From Streptomyces pluripotens (GTDB lineage: Bacteria > Actinomycetota > Actinomycetes > Streptomycetales > Streptomycetaceae): a stretch of 64,000 bases of DNA. Below the pieces are notes generated by a model. That model saw nothing but the letters and a program-made list of their open reading frames with translations. It did not search any database and was not told the DNA's origin. The position numbers and the translations under genes were made by a program. The stretch is from the NCBI RefSeq assembly GCF_000802245.2, contig NZ_CP021080.1:3844001-3908000 (forward strand). The letters run 5' to 3'. This document shows, piece by piece, positions 25,471-34,257 of this stretch. Numbering within the stretch: the stretch's first letter is position 1; each line of letters begins with the position of its first letter.

Positions 25471-25539
25471 TGGCGCCGCCACTCATCCGGTGCACCGCCG
25501 CCGGGGGAGCAATCCCCCAACCAGACCGGAGAAACGACC

Positions 25540-26529
25540 ATGGGAATATCCACAGAAAAGACTTCACCAGCGCCTCCCGCCGGGAACGCGGCAGGCTCCG
25601 TCACCCGCTTCGGTGACCGCGTCTTCTCGGGCATGACCCGGGGGTCCGGCATCCTGCTGCTGACGATCATGGCCGCCATCGCGGTCTTCCTCACGGTCCG
25701 TGCCGTGAGCGCCATCTCCCAGGACCACGCGAACTTCCTGACCACCTTCGAGTGGAACGCGAACGCCAACCCGCCGGTCTTCGGCATCGCGGTCCTGCTC
25801 TACGGCACGCTCGTCAGCTCGGTCATCGCGATGCTCATCGCCGTGCCCGTTGCCGTCGGCATCGCGCTGTTCATGACGCACTACGCGCCGCGCAAGCTGG
25901 GCACCCCGCTCGCCTACATCGTCGACCTGCTCGCCGCGGTGCCCAGCATCGTCTACGGCCTGTGGGGCGCCCTCTTCCTGGTGCCGCACATGGAGGGCCT
26001 CACCTCCTGGCTGGACCACTACCTCGGCTGGACGGTCATCTTCGACCAGACCAACGTCGGCACCGCGCCCCGCAACCTGTTCACCGTGAGCATCCTGCTG
26101 GCGATCATGATCCTGCCGATCATCACCAACGTCAGCCGCGAGGTCATCCGCCAGGTCCCGCAGGCGCACGAGGAGGCCGCGCTGGCCCTCGGTGCCACCC
26201 GCTGGGAGGTCATCCGCGTCGCGGTCCTGCCGTTCGCCCGCTCCGGCATCATCAGCGCATCCATGCTGGGCCTGGGCCGTGCCCTGGGCGAGACCATGGC
26301 CGTGGCCACCGTGCTGTCGTCCTCCGACGTCCTGAGCGCGCACCTGCTCGACCCGGGCGGCGGTACTTTCGCCGCGAACATCGCCTCGCACTTCGGCGAG
26401 GCCACGAAGCTCGGCCGTGACGCCCTCATCGCCTCCGGTCTCGTGCTCTTCGTGATCACCCTGCTGGTCAACGGAGCGGCCCGGGTGATCATCGCCCGCC
26501 GCAAGGAGTACTCGGGGGCCAACGCATGA
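25540..26529 (+). CDS. pstC: Phosphate ABC transporter permease
   Basis: 329 residues from ATG 25540 (GGAGAA upstream). Six membrane helices and the permease EAA loop (AHEEAALALGATRWEVIRV) are visible, and the first cytoplasmic segment is basic. The RALGETMAVATVL segment is typical of PstC/PstA. With PstA it forms the membrane channel for phosphate. Its stop overlaps the pstA start by 4 nt (ATGA), so the two are coupled. Confidence 0.95.
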   Translation: MGISTEKTSPAPPAGNAAGSVTRFGDRVFSGMTRGSGILLLTIMAAIAVFLTVRAVSAISQDHANFLTTFEWNANANPPVFGIAVLLYGTLVSSVIAMLIAVPVAVGIALFMTHYAPRKLGTPLAYIVDLLAAVPSIVYGLWGALFLVPHMEGLTSWLDHYLGWTVIFDQTNVGTAPRNLFTVSILLAIMILPIITNVSREVIRQVPQAHEEAALALGATRWEVIRVAVLPFARSGIISASMLGLGRALGETMAVATVLSSSDVLSAHLLDPGGGTFAANIASHFGEATKLGRDALIASGLVLFVITLLVNGAARVIIARRKEYSGANA

Positions 26530-27602
26530 GTGACACCATGACCGGCAAGCGCGTCGCGGACTCCCTGGTCCCGGGTGGTGCCCTCGCCCATCGCCGGATG
26601 CCCCGCTGGGCGCCCCTCGCCATCGCAGTGGCCGCCGTGGTCCTCGGCAGCGTGACCGGGCTGGTCTTCGACCTGGCCAGTCACCTGCAGTGGGGCCTGA
26701 TCGCGCTCGTCCTCTTCGTCCTCGGCACGTACGTGACCACCGCTGTCCTGGAGGACCGCCGGCAGGCCAAGGACCGGGTGGCCACCAGCCTGGTGTGGGC
26801 GTGCTTCGTGGTCGCCGTCGTCCCGCTGTTCTCGCTGGTGGCGACGACCGTCGCCAAGGGGATCAAGAACCTCAACGGGCACTTCCTGACCCACTCGATG
26901 GGCGGGGTGCTCTCCAGTGACCAAGGCGGCGGTGTCTACCACGCCATCATCGGCACCCTGGAACAGGTGGGCCTCGCCTCCCTGATCGCCGTGCCGATCG
27001 GTGTGCTCACCGCGATCTACCTCGTGGAGTACGGGCGCGGCAAGCTGGCGCTGGCCGTCACCTTCTTCGTCGACGTCATGACGGGTATCCCGTCGGTCGT
27101 CTCCGGTCTGTTCATCCTGGCCTTCTGGATCCTGGTCCTCGGCTTCTCCTACTCGGGCTTCGCCGGTTCGCTGGCGCTGGTCATCCTGATGATCCCGATC
27201 GTCGTGCGGTCGACCGAGGAGATGCTCAAGCTCGTGCCGAACGAGCTGCGCGAGGCGTCACTGGCACTCGGCGTGCCGAAGTGGCGCACCATCTTGAAGG
27301 TGGTCCTGCCCACCGCGATCGGCGGTATCACCACCGGCATCATGCTGGCCGTGGCCCGCATCGCCGGCGAGACCGCCCCGGTGCTGCTGCTCGTGTTCGG
27401 TAACCAGCTGATCAACAACGACCCGTTCCACGGACCGCAGTCCTCGCTGCCGTTCTACGTCTACGAGCAGTACGTTCTCGGTACGGACGCCTCCTACGAG
27501 CGTGCGTGGTCGGCTGCCCTCGTCCTGATCGCCTTCGTGATGATCCTCAACATGGTGGCCCGCGGTATCGCCCGCTGGAAGGCCCCGAAGACCGGTCGCT
27601 GA
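26526..27602 (+). CDS. pstA: Phosphate ABC transporter permease
   Basis: 358 residues. It has an N-terminal extension with two extra hydrophobic segments (~24-70) before the six-helix permease domain, which is common in actinobacterial PstA. The EAA loop [20 protein letters not shown] and the [16 protein letters not shown] segment identify it. It works with PstC in phosphate import. The gene overlaps pstC by 4 nt and is followed by pstB after 38 nt. Confidence 0.95.
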   Translation: MSDTMTGKRVADSLVPGGALAHRRMPRWAPLAIAVAAVVLGSVTGLVFDLASHLQWGLIALVLFVLGTYVTTAVLEDRRQAKDRVATSLVWACFVVAVVPLFSLVATTVAKGIKNLNGHFLTHSMGGVLSSDQGGGVYHAIIGTLEQVGLASLIAVPIGVLTAIYLVEYGRGKLALAVTFFVDVMTGIPSVVSGLFILAFWILVLGFSYSGFAGSLALVILMIPIVVRSTEEMLKLVPNELREASLALGVPKWRTILKVVLPTAIGGITTGIMLAVARIAGETAPVLLLVFGNQLINNDPFHGPQSSLPFYVYEQYVLGTDASYERAWSAALVLIAFVMILNMVARGIARWKAPKTGR

Positions 27603-27640
27603 CCGCGGCCCCTCAGCGACTGACTGGAAGTGAAGTAGTA

Positions 27641-28417
27641 ATGGCCAAGCGAATCGACGTAAGCGGACTGACCGCCTACTACAGCGCCCACAAAGCGATC
27701 GAGGACATCTCGATGACGGTGGAGCCGCGCTCGGTGACGGCGTTCATCGGCCCCTCCGGCTGCGGCAAGTCCACCTTCCTGCGCACCCTCAACCGCATGC
27801 ACGAGGTCACACCCGGCGGGCGCGTGGAGGGCAAGGTCCTCCTGGACGACCAGGACCTGTACGGCGCGGGCGTCGACCCGGTCGCCGTGCGCCGCACGGT
27901 CGGCATGGTCTTCCAGCGCCCGAACCCGTTCCCGACCATGTCGATCTACGAGAACGTCGTGGCCGGCCTGCGCCTGAACGGCGGGTTCAAGAAGAGCGAA
28001 CTGGACGACGTCGTCGAGAAATCCCTCAAGGGCGCCAACCTCTGGAACGAGGTCAAGGACCGTCTGAACAAGCCCGGCTCGGGCCTGTCGGGCGGCCAGC
28101 AGCAGCGCCTGTGCATCGCCCGCGCCATCGCGGTGGAGCCGCAGGTGCTCCTGATGGACGAGCCCTGCTCCGCTCTGGACCCGATCTCCACCCTCGCCAT
28201 CGAGGACCTGATCGGCGAGCTGAAGGAGCGCTTCACGATCGTCATCGTGACGCACAACATGCAGCAGGCGGCGCGCGTCTCGGACCGTACGGCCTTCTTC
28301 AACCTCGCGGCGGTGGGGCAGCCCGGTCGCCTGATCGAGATCGACGACACCGAGCGCATCTTCTCCAACCCGTCGGTCCAGGCGACGGAGGACTACATCT
28401 CGGGCCGCTTCGGCTGA
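27641..28417 (+). CDS. pstB: Phosphate ABC transporter ATPase
   Basis: 258 residues. Walker A is GPSGCGKST (~37-45), the Q-loop [12 protein letters not shown], signature LSGGQQQRL, Walker [14 protein letters not shown] and switch His in VTHNMQQ. PstB is recognised by [19 protein letters not shown] sequence and the DLYxxxVDPVxVRRxVG segment. It energises PstSCA. It is the last gene of the operon and is followed by a strong hairpin. Confidence 0.95.
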   Translation: MAKRIDVSGLTAYYSAHKAIEDISMTVEPRSVTAFIGPSGCGKSTFLRTLNRMHEVTPGGRVEGKVLLDDQDLYGAGVDPVAVRRTVGMVFQRPNPFPTMSIYENVVAGLRLNGGFKKSELDDVVEKSLKGANLWNEVKDRLNKPGSGLSGGQQQRLCIARAIAVEPQVLLMDEPCSALDPISTLAIEDLIGELKERFTIVIVTHNMQQAARVSDRTAFFNLAAVGQPGRLIEIDDTERIFSNPSVQATEDYISGRFG

Positions 28418-28481
28418 GCCGGGGCCGTTCCGCAAGACCCCTCGCGGTGCTGCATGGCGGTGCCATCGCGAGGACGAAAAA

Positions 28482-28511
28482 GGGCCCGCCCCTGTTCCCG
28501 GGGGCGGGCCC
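28482..28511. terminator. Terminator of the pst operon
   Basis: GGGCCCGCCCC (28482-28492) pairs with GGGGCGGGCCC (28501-28511) around an 8-nt loop. It is preceded by an A-run (AAAAA at 28477-28481), so it also terminates from the minus side with a U-tract after the stem. Confidence 0.8.
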
Positions 28512-28534
28512 ACTTCGTCATCGGCACCCGTGGA

Positions 28535-28732
28535 TCAGTAGCCGTCGGCGCCGGTGGCGAGTCCGGCGATGAAGCCCGGTGACCCGGCGCTGCCCTCCGC
28601 GTGCCTGCCGTAGGACGGGGTGCGCACCGGGAAGCCGGCCGCCGAGGCCGACCGGGCCCCGAAGACGACGGCGGTGCTCAGGGCGGCGGGTGTTCCCCCG
28701 ACGGGCATGATCCGCTTGCTCCGGATCGACAC
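28535..28732 (-). CDS. Small hypothetical protein (65 aa)
   Basis: GTG 28732 is preceded by a near-perfect ribosome site GGAGGG six nt upstream (minus-strand image of 28739-28744), the strongest argument for translation. The product starts SIRSKRIMPVGGTPAALSTA, has a moderately hydrophobic Ala-rich stretch to about residue 33 (possible weak export signal), and ends in a Gly/Ala-rich tail with a C-terminal Tyr. I recognise no family. It sits downstream of pit in the same direction after about 90 nt and ends facing the pst terminator. Confidence 0.5.
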   Translation of the reverse strand: MSIRSKRIMPVGGTPAALSTAVVFGARSASAAGFPVRTPSYGRHAEGSAGSPGFIAGLATGADGY

Positions 28733-28824
28733 GGCCAACCCTCCATGGACAGGGGCGGTCCGCGGCAAGAACGAACGATGTGCGCGCGAGGTCACCGAGC
28801 TGGGGCCGGGTTGGTGCCGCGGCG

Positions 28825-29823
28825 CTAGAGAACTGCGAGATTGATCAGCCAGTAACTGCACGCCGCGACCACGGCCGCTGCCGGCATCGTGATGAACCAG
28901 CCCAGGACGATGTTCTTGGCCACTCCCCAGCGGACGGCGTTGAGGCGCTTGGTGGCGCCCACGCCCATGATCGCAGAGGTGATGACGTGGGTCGTGGAGA
29001 TCGGTGCCTTGAAGAGGAACGCCGTACCGAACATGATCGACGCGCCGGTGGCCTCCGCGGCGAAGCCCTGCGGCGGGTCGAGCTCGATGATCTTGCGGCC
29101 CAGTGTGCGCATGATGCGCCAGCCGCCTGCGTACGTCCCCAGGGACAGCATCACGGCGGACACGATCTTCACCCACACCGGGATCGGCTCGCCGAAGGTC
29201 TCATGGCCGGAGATGACCAGCGCCATCACCACGACACCCATGGTCTTCTGGGCGTCCTGGAGGCCGTGTCCGAGGGCCATGCCGGCCGCCGAGACGGTTT
29301 GGGCCATGCGGAAACCGCGCTTGGTCTTGTGCGGGTTGGTCCGGCGGAAGATCCACATGATCGCCGCCATGGCCAGGTAACCGACGATCAGTCCGACGAC
29401 CGGGGACAGGATCATCGGGATGACGACCTTGTCGAGCACACCGTTCCAGAGCACGCCGGTGCCGCCCGCCAGGGCGGCACCGACCAGCCCCCCGAACAAC
29501 GCGTGGGAAGAGGAAGAGGGCAGGCCGAAATACCAGGTGACCAGGTTCCAGGCGATCGCGCCGATGAGGGCCGAGAAGAGGATGGCCATGCCCGTCGAGC
29601 CGGACGGGGTCTCGATCAGTCCCTCGCTGACCGTCTTGGCGACTCCGGAGCCGAGAAAGGCGCCGGCGAGGTTCATCACGGCCGCCATGGCGAGAGCGGC
29701 CCGGGGCGTCAGGGCCCGGGTCGACACGGAGGTCGCGATCGCGTTCGCCGAGTCGTGGAAACCGTTTGTGTACGTGAAGAAGAGCGCGACCGCGATGGTC
29801 ACGATCAGGGCGAAGGTGTCCAT
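28825..29823 (-). CDS. pit: Low-affinity inorganic phosphate transporter (Pit family)
   Basis: 332 residues and about ten membrane helices. Both PiT signature repeats occur: FTYTNGFHDSANAIATSVST at the N-terminus, and ALGHGLQDAQKTMGVVVMAL in the second half, each with the conserved D-A-x-N/D-A-x-K type core. It imports metal-phosphate complexes with protons. The start lies 7 nt after the DUF47 gene, forming the usual DUF47-pit pair. The nearby pst operon makes this a phosphate locus. Confidence 0.93.
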   Translation of the reverse strand: MDTFALIVTIAVALFFTYTNGFHDSANAIATSVSTRALTPRAALAMAAVMNLAGAFLGSGVAKTVSEGLIETPSGSTGMAILFSALIGAIAWNLVTWYFGLPSSSSHALFGGLVGAALAGGTGVLWNGVLDKVVIPMILSPVVGLIVGYLAMAAIMWIFRRTNPHKTKRGFRMAQTVSAAGMALGHGLQDAQKTMGVVVMALVISGHETFGEPIPVWVKIVSAVMLSLGTYAGGWRIMRTLGRKIIELDPPQGFAAEATGASIMFGTAFLFKAPISTTHVITSAIMGVGATKRLNAVRWGVAKNIVLGWFITMPAAAVVAACSYWLINLAVL

Positions 29824-29830
29824 CGACGCC

Positions 29831-30451
29831 TCAGGACTCCTTGACCGCGATGGTCTCCACCGTGTTCGCCACGTGTTCGAACGCGTCCGCCGCCTCTTCC
29901 AGGACGTCCACGATCTGCTTGAGCTTGAGGACCTCGATCGCGTCGTACTTGCCGTTGAAGAGGTGGGCCAGCAGCTTCCGGTGGATCTGGTCCGCCTGGT
30001 TCTCCAGACGGTTCACCTCGATCCAGTACTCGGTGAGGTTGTCCAGCGTCCGGAGGTTCGGCATGGCCTCCGCCGTGAGGTCGGCGGCCCGGGCCAGTAC
30101 CTCGATCTGCTGCTCGACACCCCTGGGTAGTTCCTCGATGTTGTAGAGGACGACCAGGTCGACGGCCTCCTCCATGAAGTCCATGATGTCGTCGAGGGAA
30201 CCGGCGAGGGCATAGATGTCCTCGCGGTCGAACGGTGTGATGAAGGAGGAGTTCAGCTGGTGGAAGATCGCGTGCGTCGCGTCGTCACCCGCGTGTTCCG
30301 CTGCCCGCATACGCTCCGCGATCTCGGCCCGGGCGGAGGAGTCCGCCCCGAGCAGTTCCATCAGGAGTTTCGAGCCCGTGACGATGTTGTCCGCGGATGC
30401 GGCGAACATGTCGTAGAAGCTCGTCTCCCTGGGGGTCAGACGAAAGCGCAC
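29831..30451 (-). CDS. DUF47/PhoU-like regulator of Pit
   Basis: 206 residues from GTG 30451 with AAGGA upstream. The helical PhoU-like fold shows as two homologous halves; recognisable segments are MRAAEHAGDDATHAIFHQLN, DREDIYALAGSLDDIMDFME and LENQADQIHRKLLAHLF. Conserved acidic motifs (E-x-x-x-D) would bind metals. DUF47 proteins are encoded next to Pit and are thought to control its activity. It leads a two-gene operon with pit. Confidence 0.9.
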   Translation of the reverse strand: MRFRLTPRETSFYDMFAASADNIVTGSKLLMELLGADSSARAEIAERMRAAEHAGDDATHAIFHQLNSSFITPFDREDIYALAGSLDDIMDFMEEAVDLVVLYNIEELPRGVEQQIEVLARAADLTAEAMPNLRTLDNLTEYWIEVNRLENQADQIHRKLLAHLFNGKYDAIEVLKLKQIVDVLEEAADAFEHVANTVETIAVKES

Positions 30452-30606
30452 GTGGGGTCCTTGGGGTGCTTCGGTTTCGGTCAGGCTGATGCTAGGCGCA
30501 TCGTCCGGCCACGGCTATCGGGCCGCATCCCAGTGTCGCCCATCAGGCACGGTGATCAGCACGGGGGCGTATCAAGGGCTCCGGGACCGGCGAAATTCGA
30601 TACGAT

Positions 30607-30623
30607 ATACCCTCTAGGGGTAT
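30607..30623. promoter_or_regulatory. CsoR-type copper operator
   Basis: ATACCCTCTAGGGGTAT: AT-rich ends flanking a C-run and G-run, the form bound by CsoR repressors. It is centred about 43 nt upstream of the csoR start, supporting autoregulation by copper. Confidence 0.7.
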
Positions 30624-30657
30624 CTATCCGCAGCTCGTCCCGATATGGAGGTCCGCG

Positions 30658-31002
30658 ATGACGACGACCGAGGCCGGCACCCCGGCACCTTCCGAGGGCG
30701 CGGACGAGGCCCCGCACACCACGCACGGCTACCACAAGCAGAAGGACGAGCACCTCAAGCGGCTGCGCCGGATCGAGGGGCAGATCCGCGGACTGCAGCG
30801 GATGGTCGAAGAGGACACGTACTGCATCGACATACTCACCCAGGTCTCCGCCTCCACCAAAGCCCTGCAGTCGTTCGCGCTGCAACTGCTGGAGGAGCAC
30901 CTGCGCCACTGCGTCGCGGACGCGGCCCTCAAGGGCGGTGACGAGATCGACGCGAAGGTCGACGAGGCGACGAAGGCGATCGGTCGCCTGCTGCGCACCT
31001 GA
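30658..31002 (+). CDS. csoR: Copper-sensing transcriptional repressor
   Basis: 114 residues from ATG 30658 (GGAGG upstream). The all-helical CsoR/RcnR family is shown by LKRLRRIEGQIRGLQRMVEE (~34-53). The Cu(I) ligands read as Cys56 (TYCIDIL), His81 and Cys85 (EHLRHC), the Cys-His-Cys set of true CsoR rather than the nickel or persulfide types. The N-terminal 25 residues are a variable, acidic tail. Copper releases it from the operator just upstream. No copper ATPase or chaperone gene is adjacent, so its other targets are elsewhere. Confidence 0.9.
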   Translation: MTTTEAGTPAPSEGADEAPHTTHGYHKQKDEHLKRLRRIEGQIRGLQRMVEEDTYCIDILTQVSASTKALQSFALQLLEEHLRHCVADAALKGGDEIDAKVDEATKAIGRLLRT

Positions 31003-31044
31003 GCGCGGCAGTACCGGCGACGCGGCAGCACGGGCGAGCACGTC

Positions 31045-31212
31045 TCAGACCTCGGCCGACTCCCGTTCCTCTGCCACGCGCAGGACCTCGTCGATGCTCT
31101 CCAGACTGAGCCGCTCCTCGGCGGCCGAGGCCGCGATGATCAGCTCCCCGCACAGCTCGATCTCGGCGAGGGCCACGTGGTCCTGAACCGCCGTACCGCC
31201 GACCGGAGCCAC
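31045..31212 (-). CDS. Small conserved-type protein (55 aa), acidic helical
   Basis: Start GTG 31212, eight nt after GGGAGG; a GTG at 31221 touches the ribosome site and is less likely. The product begins VAPVGGTAVQDHVALAEIEL and continues with CGELIIAASAAEERL and an ESIDEVLRVAEERE tail. High third-position GC and an amphipathic helical pattern support coding. One Cys is present. I recall similar short proteins near this locus in other Streptomyces but know no function. It is convergent with csoR. Confidence 0.65.
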   Translation of the reverse strand: MAPVGGTAVQDHVALAEIELCGELIIAASAAEERLSLESIDEVLRVAEERESAEV

Positions 31213-31324
31213 CCGCCTCACCTCCCCCCGCCGTCACCGACTTCCTAGGGTAGGCAGGCCCCCACACACCGCGCATGGCACGGACGGGCTAGTTCGGGGG
31301 TGGCGCACCGGACTAGTGCCGTGG

Positions 31325-32182
31325 CTATCCGCGTGACGACACGTCGTCGGCGATCCGGCCCGGGTAGATGTCCTCGGGGCGCGGCAGGCGTACTTCCACG
31401 GGGGCGCCGAAGTCGTACAGCAGGGTGGTCGAGGCGACCGCCACGGCCGCCTTCTGGTGGCCGTTGACGAAGCTGAAGCGCTGGCGGAGTTTGCGGATAC
31501 GGCCCTCGTCGTCCAGGTAGACGTCGAACGGCACCTCGGCCGTGGCGAACCCCTTCGCCGCTGCTGCCAGGGCGGCCCGCACGTCCGCCGAGGCGCTGCC
31601 GGCCGCACGGATCAGGTCTGCCGTTCCCCGGTAGTGCCGCACCTGGGTCCCGCCGACCTTGGTTTGGCCGACATAGGCCGCCGTCCGCGTCCCGCGTAAC
31701 ACCTCGGCCGCTGCGTACGGGTCGGTCGCGCCGCCCGTGACCAGGTTGCCGTCGGACAGTGTGGCGGTCTCCACCCGCACCCATTTGTCGGCGGGCACGC
31801 CGGCGCCCCGGTTCTTCATGAACAGGGCGCCGGGAGTGAGGAGTTCGGTGATGGGCCGGTGTTCGGAGACGCCTGTGGGGTCCTCGGGAAGGACCACCGT
31901 GAGTTGGCCGAGCCGGCGCCGGTAGTCGTAGACGCCCTTGCCGCGGATGGTGACCACGGTCCCGCCCGTGGCCATCTCCATCGCGGTGCTGGCCTTCGAG
32001 CTGCCCGCGCCGCGCAGTGCGTCGGCAGCTTGGTGCAGGGTGGCGACCGGGTCGCCCGTGCCGGTGGCCCCCTCGGCCGAGGCCCCGCCGGAACAGCCGG
32101 CGGCCCCCGCTCCGAGACCGCACATGATTCCCACCGCGACGACCGTTCTGCCCGCGCGCCGGTGCTGCTGCCGCCGATCCAT
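31325..32182 (-). CDS. Secreted lipoprotein, LppX/LprG-like fold possible
   Basis: 285 residues. The signal peptide with RRAGRTVVAVGIMCGLGAGA ends in lipobox AAGC (Cys ~30). The mature part alternates beta-strands and has segments such as GTVVTIRGKGVYDYRRRLG and FDVYLDDEGRIRKLRQRFSF. This matches the half-barrel lipid-carrier pattern of LppX/LprG and LolA-like proteins of actinobacteria. A role in lipid or cell-envelope transport is inferred from that likeness. It is divergent from the small zinc-site gene at 32,337. Confidence 0.75.
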   Translation of the reverse strand: MDRRQQHRRAGRTVVAVGIMCGLGAGAAGCSGGASAEGATGTGDPVATLHQAADALRGAGSSKASTAMEMATGGTVVTIRGKGVYDYRRRLGQLTVVLPEDPTGVSEHRPITELLTPGALFMKNRGAGVPADKWVRVETATLSDGNLVTGGATDPYAAAEVLRGTRTAAYVGQTKVGGTQVRHYRGTADLIRAAGSASADVRAALAAAAKGFATAEVPFDVYLDDEGRIRKLRQRFSFVNGHQKAAVAVASTTLLYDFGAPVEVRLPRPEDIYPGRIADDVSSRG

Positions 32183-32336
32183 CGCCTGCCTACCCCCAGC
32201 GGGTGCGTCCGTGGGCCGCCTGTCCTCCGGGTTAACGAGGGGTCGGGAGGGCCGTCACGCTCGGCCGGGGGCAGCGGCGCGAGCCTGGTGAACCGCACAG
32301 GAACGCTTTGGCCCGGAGCTGGGTACGGTTGTCATC

Positions 32337-32510
32337 GTGGGAGAGCAGGACGGGCCGGAGCGGGCTCGGCAGGGGCAGGAACACCTCGCGACGACGATCG
32401 AACAGGGCCGCTTCTGCGTGGCCCGCTGCACGTGCGGCTGGCGCGGTCCGGCTCGCCGGGCCCGTAGCCAGGCCCGTGCGGACGCAGAGGCGCACGCGGC
32501 GGTCGCTTGA
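32337..32510 (+). CDS. Small protein with Cys-x-Cys metal-site motif (57 aa)
   Basis: GTG start at 32337; no ribosome site is evident, and TACGGT lies about 13 nt upstream, so the message may be leaderless. The product contains QGRFCVARCTCGWRGPARRA with three Cys in FCVARCTCGW, then an Arg/Ala-rich helix ending in His. The codon bias is typical of real genes. The Cys cluster suggests zinc or redox binding. I recall similar short actinobacterial proteins but no function. It is convergent with the NUDIX gene. Confidence 0.65.
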   Translation: MGEQDGPERARQGQEHLATTIEQGRFCVARCTCGWRGPARRARSQARADAEAHAAVA

Positions 32511-32556
32511 CGGCGCTCGGCCGTCCCGCGCCGTGTTCCCGGCGTGCTCCCTGCAC

Positions 32557-33123
32557 TCAGGTGTTCTCGGTGTTCTCGGTGTTCATTGTGTTCGCTGACT
32601 TCTCGGTGTTCGCGGTGCTCCCGGCGTTCTGGATGCGTCCGGGGTGCTCGGTGCGTTCGGTGCGTTCGGTGCGTTCGGGGTGTTCGGTGCGTTCGGGGTG
32701 TTCGGAGTGCGCCGCGTGCTCGAACCGCGCCATCAGGGCGGCCACGAGATCCCGGTCGCGGGGCTGGGTGAGTCGGCTACGGGCCGCGGTCGGGGAGAGC
32801 CACAAGATGCGGTCCACTTCGCCGTTCGGCGTGAATCGGCCGGAGACGGCCCGGGCTGCCCAGTAACGGACCTGCTTGGGGCGGCCGTTGGCAAGGTAAT
32901 GCAGGGTCGGCAGCTCGGCGCCGGGCTCGGCGGTGTACCCGGTCTCTTCCGCGACCTCGCGCAACGCACCCGCGAGTGGCTCCTCGCCCCGTTTGAGCTT
33001 GCCCTTGGGGTGGGACCAGTCGCCGTACTTCGGCCGGTGGACCAGGCAGATCTCCAGGTCCCCGGTGACCGGCGAGCGGCGCCACAGCACGCAGCCCGCG
33101 GCGCGGACCAGGATGTCGTTCAC
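32557..33123 (-). CDS. NUDIX hydrolase with low-complexity C-terminal tail
   Basis: 188 residues from GTG 33123 (GAGGAGG upstream). The NUDIX box is complete: GKLKRGEEPLAGALREVAEE followed by TGY. The core domain covers ~1-135. It would hydrolyse nucleoside diphosphate derivatives with Mg2+, and the YGDWSHPKGKLKRGE form is close to MutT1-like/diadenosine-polyphosphate enzymes. The last 50 residues are Glu/Thr/His/Asn repeats produced by a degenerate DNA repeat and are not part of the fold. It lies downstream of CHAD and ppk, suggesting a phosphate or polyphosphate role. Confidence 0.9.
   Translation of the reverse strand: MNDILVRAAGCVLWRRSPVTGDLEICLVHRPKYGDWSHPKGKLKRGEEPLAGALREVAEETGYTAEPGAELPTLHYLANGRPKQVRYWAARAVSGRFTPNGEVDRILWLSPTAARSRLTQPRDRDLVAALMARFEHAAHSEHPERTEHPERTERTERTEHPGRIQNAGSTANTEKSANTMNTENTENT
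32562..32705. repeat. Degenerate tandem repeat coding the NUDIX tail
   Basis: Short units of 9 nt related to GGTGTTCTC, GGTGCGTTC and GGTGTTCGG recur along about 140 nt. On the minus strand they code ENT, ERT and HPE tripeptides. The copy pattern (GGTGCGTTC three times in a row near 32657-32685) suggests slipped-strand expansion. Confidence 0.75.
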
Positions 33124-33141
33124 ACCGCCTCCTCGTGGGGT

Positions 33142-34257
33142 TCAGGGAGCGTTGACGGTCTGCTTCTGCCAAGCCTGCTGGAACGCGAACCTGGCCGCCT
33201 CCACCTCGTGCCGCTGGTCGGCGTGGAGCACACCGAGCGCGTACGCCGTCGCCGGGGTGATGCGGGGGGTACGGGCCGCCTGTGCTGCCGCCGCGGCGGC
33301 CTCCGAGGCGTCCCGGTGCCGGTTCAACGCCTGACTGGCGGTCACCAGGCGTACGTCCGCGGGCGCCTCGTCCCCGGTCAGTACCTCGCGGGCGTACCGG
33401 TGGAGGCGCAGCAGCAGCCGGACCTGGTGCCAGGGGCCGTCCTGCGGGTGCGCGGAGAGGTCCGGGGCCAGACCGTGGACCAGGGCTTCCGCGTTGTAAG
33501 GGTGGCCGGCGGTGACCAGCGGCAGGGCGGCGACGGCGTCCGTGAGGCGTTCCTCCGCCGCGGCGGCGAGGGGGCCCAGGTCGGTGGTGGGTGCGGCAGG
33601 GGTGAGCGGGACTTCGCTGGCGAGTACGGCCACCCTGTCAGCCACGGCGTGAAAGCGGCTGGAACCCAGGGCCTGGAGGGCGGTCGAGTGGGCTCGGGTC
33701 CGGGCCAGCGTCAACTGGCGCTCCAGCAGAGCGCCCGCTTTCGCCGCACCCACCGTGAGGTTGCCGCGTTCCGGGGTGGACTTCGGGGCGGTGGGGCCGC
33801 TGGAGTCGGCGGGGGCCGTTGTCGCCGGGGCCCGAGTCATGCCTGCGGGACGACCGGGCGCGGCTGCGCGGTCGGACGTCTGCGCGGGAATCACCGTGGT
33901 CCCGGACAGTCGGTGCAGCGCCAGCAACAACCGTTCCAGCCGGGCCTCGTATGCGTGCTCAAGGCCCAGTGTGCCGGACAGCCAGGCCAGTTCGGGCCGC
34001 ATCTCCTCGGACCAGCCGGGGTCCAGTAGGGGGCGGAAGGTGTGCAGGCTGCCGCTGATGCGGCGGGCCGCGCGACGCAGGGCGCGGGGGCCGTCGACGG
34101 ACTCCTGCGAGCTGTTCGCCAGGGTGCTTCCGGTCTCCCGGTGCAGGCGCAGCGCACGGAGGAACGCCGTGGCCTGGGCGCGCAGATAGCCCGCTAGGGC
34201 CTCCCCCGTCACCGCCCCGGCCGTGGGGTCCGTCGGGTCAGGGTGTTGCTGTGCCAC
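33142..34257 (-). CDS. CHAD-domain protein (polyphosphate-associated)
   Basis: 371 residues. The CHAD pattern consists of helical repeats rich in Arg/Lys and His: [37 protein letters not shown] and [24 protein letters not shown] domains bind polyphosphate through their basic surface. The GTG start overlaps the 3' end of ppk by 20 nt, so synthesis is coupled to polyphosphate kinase. An Ala/Pro/Thr-rich linker (~122-160) divides the two halves. No CYTH domain is attached, so an enzyme activity is not expected. Confidence 0.9.
   Translation of the reverse strand: MAQQHPDPTDPTAGAVTGEALAGYLRAQATAFLRALRLHRETGSTLANSSQESVDGPRALRRAARRISGSLHTFRPLLDPGWSEEMRPELAWLSGTLGLEHAYEARLERLLLALHRLSGTTVIPAQTSDRAAAPGRPAGMTRAPATTAPADSSGPTAPKSTPERGNLTVGAAKAGALLERQLTLARTRAHSTALQALGSSRFHAVADRVAVLASEVPLTPAAPTTDLGPLAAAAEERLTDAVAALPLVTAGHPYNAEALVHGLAPDLSAHPQDGPWHQVRLLLRLHRYAREVLTGDEAPADVRLVTASQALNRHRDASEAAAAAAQAARTPRITPATAYALGVLHADQRHEVEAARFAFQQAWQKQTVNAP

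Noticed and set aside
29831-30451. Considered naming the gene phoU
   Set aside because: The protein is of the DUF47 type coupled to pit, not the PhoU that accompanies pstB; the symbol would mislead.
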